Under the pieces are notes generated by a model. The model had not been told where the DNA came from, did no database searches, and saw only the letters and a program-made list of their open reading frames with translations. Source: Candidatus Schekmanbacteria bacterium GWA2_38_11 (GTDB lineage Bacteria; Schekmanbacteria; GWA2-38-11). Taken from it: a DNA stretch of 8,577 bases. The position numbers were made by a program, and so were the translations under genes. Positions 5,571-8,577 of this stretch are shown one piece after another. The stretch's first letter is position 1, and every line of letters begins with the position of its first letter. The stretch is taken from positions 1,489-10,065 of the forward strand of contig MGDB01000020.1 of NCBI GenBank assembly GCA_001790645.1, read 5' to 3'.

Positions 5571-6956
5571 TTATTCCCGTGAAGGGCTTGGGACTCTATT
5601 AGCTATGTCTTTTCCTTTCAATTTTCCCAAATCCAGATCCAAATAGTCCCTCACAAAAGTATAATCAATCATCCCCAATTGATTATCTAAATCATTTATT
5701 GCATAAGAGGAATATTTGTTATTATCTATTTTTCCTATTTTTATTCTTACAAGGTGTGTTTTATGCTTTCCCTTTAGGATAATTTCTCTTTCAGGAGAAT
5801 CTATCCCGATAGTAGAAGGGGGTAAAAAAACATTATCAATAAATTCCTTAAAGCGGAGATTAACAATTTCATAGATGAGGTTTCCTATTTCTATTGTATC
5901 ACCTTTAGTTTTTACCGGCTCTATAATATTCCACCTGTCATCCGCCCCCTTTTCAAGTTCTATTGTTTTTTCTTTTGAAATAAGTTTTATTGATTCAATT
6001 TCATTGCTATTAAAAGGAGCTAACTTTTTATTTCTTAAATCAAAGACTTTTTTAGGAAGCTTTTCAAGGATATCGCCAGAAACAACATAGATTTCCTTTT
6101 TAGAACCTAACCTTGCATAAACCCCTTCCTCAGAACCTCCTCCAAAAAATAGAGTCTCAGATTCTCCCTTATTAAAATCTAATAAGATTTTTAATTGAGG
6201 GCTGTGAAAACTATAGCGTTTATTATCCTGAAATTCATCTTCTTCGAATTTTTTTACACGCAATCCAAGAAGTAAGTCAAAGATTTTATTTACCTCCTCT
6301 TGATCGGCTTTAGTTTTCATAGGTCTTTGCAGTTGCCACTCATTACTGTATTTTGAAAGATCAAATGATTTTGATTTGTCCGGATATATTAATTCTATTT
6401 TATTTATCTCTCTGCGGTCAAAGTTTATGACTCTTTTGTCACGAAATTCAAAAACATCCTTCAGGAGGAGAGGGATAATAACTCTATCCACTATAAGTAC
6501 TCTATTTTCCTTGTCTCTTTTTATATAAACAGAATTAGCCGAGGGGGTCTCTTCTCCCAAATAAAAAGAGTTCTTTTTATTTCCTTCAGATAGGTTAACC
6601 TCAGCCTTTGGCGGGAAAAGTCCATATGATGAAAGTTGCGATGGAGAAACCTCAAATAATCCGGTAAGATTTATTTCACCAAGCTTTTCAATAATTCCTG
6701 ATACAACTTTATAATCAGCTTTTGCTCTAACTGGTTTTATTAACTCCCAGGAACCATCCTCTTTTTTAAAAAGAACGATTTCACCTTTATCCGACTTAAT
6801 ACCTATCTCACCAATCTCCTCCTTATTGAAGGCAAAGATTTTTTTGGCACTCTTGATTTCTTCTTGTTTTTTTTCTTCTGTTCTTTGCCAAAAGTATAGG
6901 AAAACGATTGAAATACCCAACAACACAATTGTAAAAATGGTCCTTTTTAGCTTCAT
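5571..6956 (-). CDS. DUF4340 domain-containing membrane-anchored protein with three repeated units
   Basis: A 461-residue protein with one N-terminal membrane helix (about 6-22, after MKLKR) and the remainder predicted outside the cytoplasm. Three diverged units repeat at about 136 residues. Each begins with an 'F-N/D-x-x-E-I' strand (43, 179, 315) and continues to a W-x-x-x-x-P-hydrophobic-K/R-x-K-x-D motif at Trp70, Trp207 and Trp342. 'YGLFPPKAEVNL', 'YSFHSPQLKILL' and 'IGIDSPEREIIL' follow as the matching later strands. DUF4340 proteins are commonly encoded beside GldG-like auxiliary proteins of ABC-2 transporters. Their biochemical role is not established. The start ATG (6956-6954) overlaps the TGA of the upstream gldG-like gene as ATGA, and the sequence before it is only the AGA-repeat coding DNA, so translational coupling is likely. 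It probably acts as a periplasmic partner of that transporter. Confidence 0.87.
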   Translation of the reverse strand: MKLKRTIFTIVLLGISIVFLYFWQRTEEKKQEEIKSAKKIFAFNKEEIGEIGIKSDKGEIVLFKKEDGSWELIKPVRAKADYKVVSGIIEKLGEINLTGLFEVSPSQLSSYGLFPPKAEVNLSEGNKKNSFYLGEETPSANSVYIKRDKENRVLIVDRVIIPLLLKDVFEFRDKRVINFDRREINKIELIYPDKSKSFDLSKYSNEWQLQRPMKTKADQEEVNKIFDLLLGLRVKKFEEDEFQDNKRYSFHSPQLKILLDFNKGESETLFFGGGSEEGVYARLGSKKEIYVVSGDILEKLPKKVFDLRNKKLAPFNSNEIESIKLISKEKTIELEKGADDRWNIIEPVKTKGDTIEIGNLIYEIVNLRFKEFIDNVFLPPSTIGIDSPEREIILKGKHKTHLVRIKIGKIDNNKYSSYAINDLDNQLGMIDYTFVRDYLDLDLGKLKGKDIANRVPSPSRE

Positions 6957-8473
6957 AATCTTCTTCTTCTAAACCATATAATCCCGCCAAAGATCAGGAT
7001 AAAAGAGGGGAACAATATTACTAGGATAAAAAAGATAAAATTGCCTTTACTCCTTGTAAGGTTTACGCTGCTGAAATCTCTTGGCTTTGGGCGTATTGAG
7101 ATTAAATCTTTTTCTTCAGCAAGCCAGTTTATAGAATTGAGAAAGAGGTCACCATTACCAAAAAGATTAAAATAAGCATTTGATACGAAATCTGAATCAC
7201 CGAAAACCACAACCGCTGGATTTTTTTCTTTATTTCCTGGAATACTTTTTATTACTGCGCATGCTACCATAAGCGGCCCTCGTTGGTCCTCTTGCGGGTT
7301 AAATTCCACTCTTTCAGAATTCTTTTTTGCCCAGCTGTTGATGCTTGTCATAGCTAAAGGAATAAAAGTAAGATCATTTCGTTCTTTATCAATTCCGGAA
7401 GAAATGGATTGAGCCAAAGGATAGAGTGTTGGATAATTAAAATTCCTGGTTATTTCATGGCTTCCATAAGTAGTTACTGCAGGGATAAAATTATCTCCTC
7501 CAAAAAATTGGGTCTTATCTACAATGGAATTCCTCTGCAACTTGACTCCCCACTTCTTGAGGAAGTCATCCAGATTTTTGCTTGAGTCAGGGTCAAGGAG
7601 AAAGAGGGCTTTCCCACCTTTTAAAAGATAGTTATTTAGAGACTCTTCTTCTTTTAAAGAAAATTCCTTTTTGGGACCACCTATAACAAGAGCAGAACAA
7701 TCATCAGGAACTGATGGAATGGTTAATAACAAGATTTTTTTTACTTCGTAACTCTCCCTCACCAGCAAATCCCTTGCTATACTGTAGCTATCTTTGATAG
7801 TAGGCAATGCATTGATATCCTTCTCACCATGACCTTCTACAAAATAAATCACCTTTTTTGATTTTCTTGTAACTTTTATGATTGCATTGGTAATATCCTG
7901 TTCTGAAATGCCCTTAATTCTATTCTCATGACCATCACACTCAAAAAGGATTATACCATATTCTATAATTTTGTACTCTTTAGCAATATTTGGATTTTTA
8001 TCAGGGTCAATAAATTCAAATTTAACTCTTCTTGATAGATAAGAATAGTCTTTTAGCAGATCTTTAATAAACTCTTTGTCCGGAGACCCCTCCTGAAAGA
8101 AGCAGGTTATTTTTATATCATTTTTTAAATTACCTAAAACTTTCTTGGTCTGTTCAGAAAGAGTATATTTTGCTAATTTGGTAAAATCCCACTGGAAATG
8201 ATATTGAGAACTAAAAAGATTTATAACGGCAAAAATTGAAAGAACAACGAAGCTTAGAACAACAGTATTTGCACCGTATTTTAAATTTTTGTTTTTAAGA
8301 AATATCTTTATTTCTTTTATAGAAAAAAGAATGCAGATTATAACAAATGCTACCCCGATTAATAAAGTTATCTTCCAGTAGAAAAAGTCTTCCTGGTAGA
8401 AAAAATTAAGAAGGAAACTCGCCAAGAAAAAAACGAAGCTAATTATTCCTGAGATTTTCCCAAACTTATTCAT
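6953..8473 (-). CDS. gldG: GldG-family ABC transporter auxiliary protein
   Basis: A 506-residue membrane protein. Predicted helices lie at about 8-27, 34-53 and 68-87 near the N-terminus, and one at 478-500 precedes the basic FRRRRL tail. Between them is a large extracytoplasmic domain. Family hallmarks are WDFTKLAKYTLSEQTKKVL (95-113), KITCFFQEG, FEFIDPDKNP (153-161), YFVEGHGE (210-217), ALVIGGP (261-267), FLLDPD (291-296), VVVFGDSDF (421-429) and NSINWLAEE (446-454). This is the ABC_transp_aux / GldG pattern. In Flavobacterium, GldF and GldG are ABC-transporter components needed for gliding; in most other bacteria the substrate is unknown. The extra N-terminal helices are typical of the stand-alone non-Bacteroidetes form. 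GGAGAT (8491-8486) precedes the ATG by 12 nt and overlaps the permease stop. The gene symbol reflects family only, not proven gliding. Confidence 0.85.
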   Translation of the reverse strand: MNKFGKISGIISFVFFLASFLLNFFYQEDFFYWKITLLIGVAFVIICILFSIKEIKIFLKNKNLKYGANTVVLSFVVLSIFAVINLFSSQYHFQWDFTKLAKYTLSEQTKKVLGNLKNDIKITCFFQEGSPDKEFIKDLLKDYSYLSRRVKFEFIDPDKNPNIAKEYKIIEYGIILFECDGHENRIKGISEQDITNAIIKVTRKSKKVIYFVEGHGEKDINALPTIKDSYSIARDLLVRESYEVKKILLLTIPSVPDDCSALVIGGPKKEFSLKEEESLNNYLLKGGKALFLLDPDSSKNLDDFLKKWGVKLQRNSIVDKTQFFGGDNFIPAVTTYGSHEITRNFNYPTLYPLAQSISSGIDKERNDLTFIPLAMTSINSWAKKNSERVEFNPQEDQRGPLMVACAVIKSIPGNKEKNPAVVVFGDSDFVSNAYFNLFGNGDLFLNSINWLAEEKDLISIRPKPRDFSSVNLTRSKGNFIFFILVILFPSFILIFGGIIWFRRRRL

Positions 8474-8483
8474 AGCTAAATTT

Positions 8484-8577
8484 CTATCTCCAGCGCTGAG
8501 ATTCTATAACCTGGCAGGTCAAAAACAATCCAAATACTGCAGAACTTAAGTAAAAAATAATATCCTTTGTATCAAAC
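8484..8577 (-). CDS. C-terminal fragment of an ABC-2 type permease (GldF-like), cut by the right window edge
   Basis: Thirty in-frame codons run leftward from the edge to a TAG at 8486-8484: FDTKDIIFYLSSAVFGLFLT, then CQVIESQRWR. A 'D-T-K/R-D' motif followed by one hydrophobic helix and an 'ESxRWR' end is the usual C-terminus of permeases encoded just before GldG-like proteins. The stop lies 10 nt before the gldG-like ATG, and the Shine-Dalgarno of that gene overlaps the stop, which indicates one transcript. The ATPase gene would be expected further upstream, outside the window. The call rests on a short tail plus context. Confidence 0.7.
   Translation of the reverse strand, partial: FDTKDIIFYLSSAVFGLFLTCQVIESQRWR

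Noticed and set aside
4362..6090. Short opposite-strand frames within the Mrr-domain gene (4362-4568) and the DUF4340 gene (5875-6090)
   Set aside because: Both are antisense to well-supported genes and show no independent start signal or domain.

Overview
The window is AT-rich bacterial DNA (roughly one third G+C by eye) with seven complete protein genes and two genes cut by the window edges. Nothing in it is a definite taxonomic marker. A GldG-like / DUF4340 / DUF1844 gene cluster, a COG3824-type zincin and an exported EF-hand-loop repeat protein together suggest a Gram-negative bacterium of the deltaproteobacterial kind or a related candidate phylum. That placement is inference. No rRNA, tRNA, CRISPR array, insertion sequence or phage gene was seen.

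Layout. At the left edge a leftward gene enters with only its N-terminal membrane or signal segment (1-70). A divergent intergenic region (71-394) separates it from a rightward group: a secreted protein with twelve calcium-loop repeats (395-1513), a small zinc metalloprotease-fold protein (1568-1936) and a 57-residue membrane protein (1951-2124). A plsC-type acyltransferase (2128-2778) runs leftward and converges on this group, with only 3 bases between the two stops. A divergent AT-rich spacer (2779-3030) carries a plausible promoter for the acyltransferase. To its right is a 612-residue protein (3031-4869) that joins an exported TPR-like part, an internal transmembrane helix and a C-terminal Mrr-type nuclease fold whose catalytic positions look lost. 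A second spacer (4870-5065) holds a short hairpin and a small GC-richer patch.

The right 3.5 kb is a leftward operon: the tail of an ABC-2 permease (8484-8577), a GldG-like auxiliary protein (6953-8473), a DUF4340 protein (5571-6956) and a DUF1844 protein (5066-5551). The spacings are 10 nt, a 4-nt overlap and 19 nt. The first three resemble the GldF/GldG transporter family with its frequent DUF4340 partner, and probably form one envelope-associated complex of unknown substrate. DUF1844 is a small, probably cytoplasmic, helical protein.

The most unusual items are the membrane-anchored, probably catalytically dead Mrr-domain protein and the 12-repeat calcium-loop protein. Neither proves a new defence or signalling system, but both are poorly explained by standard families.
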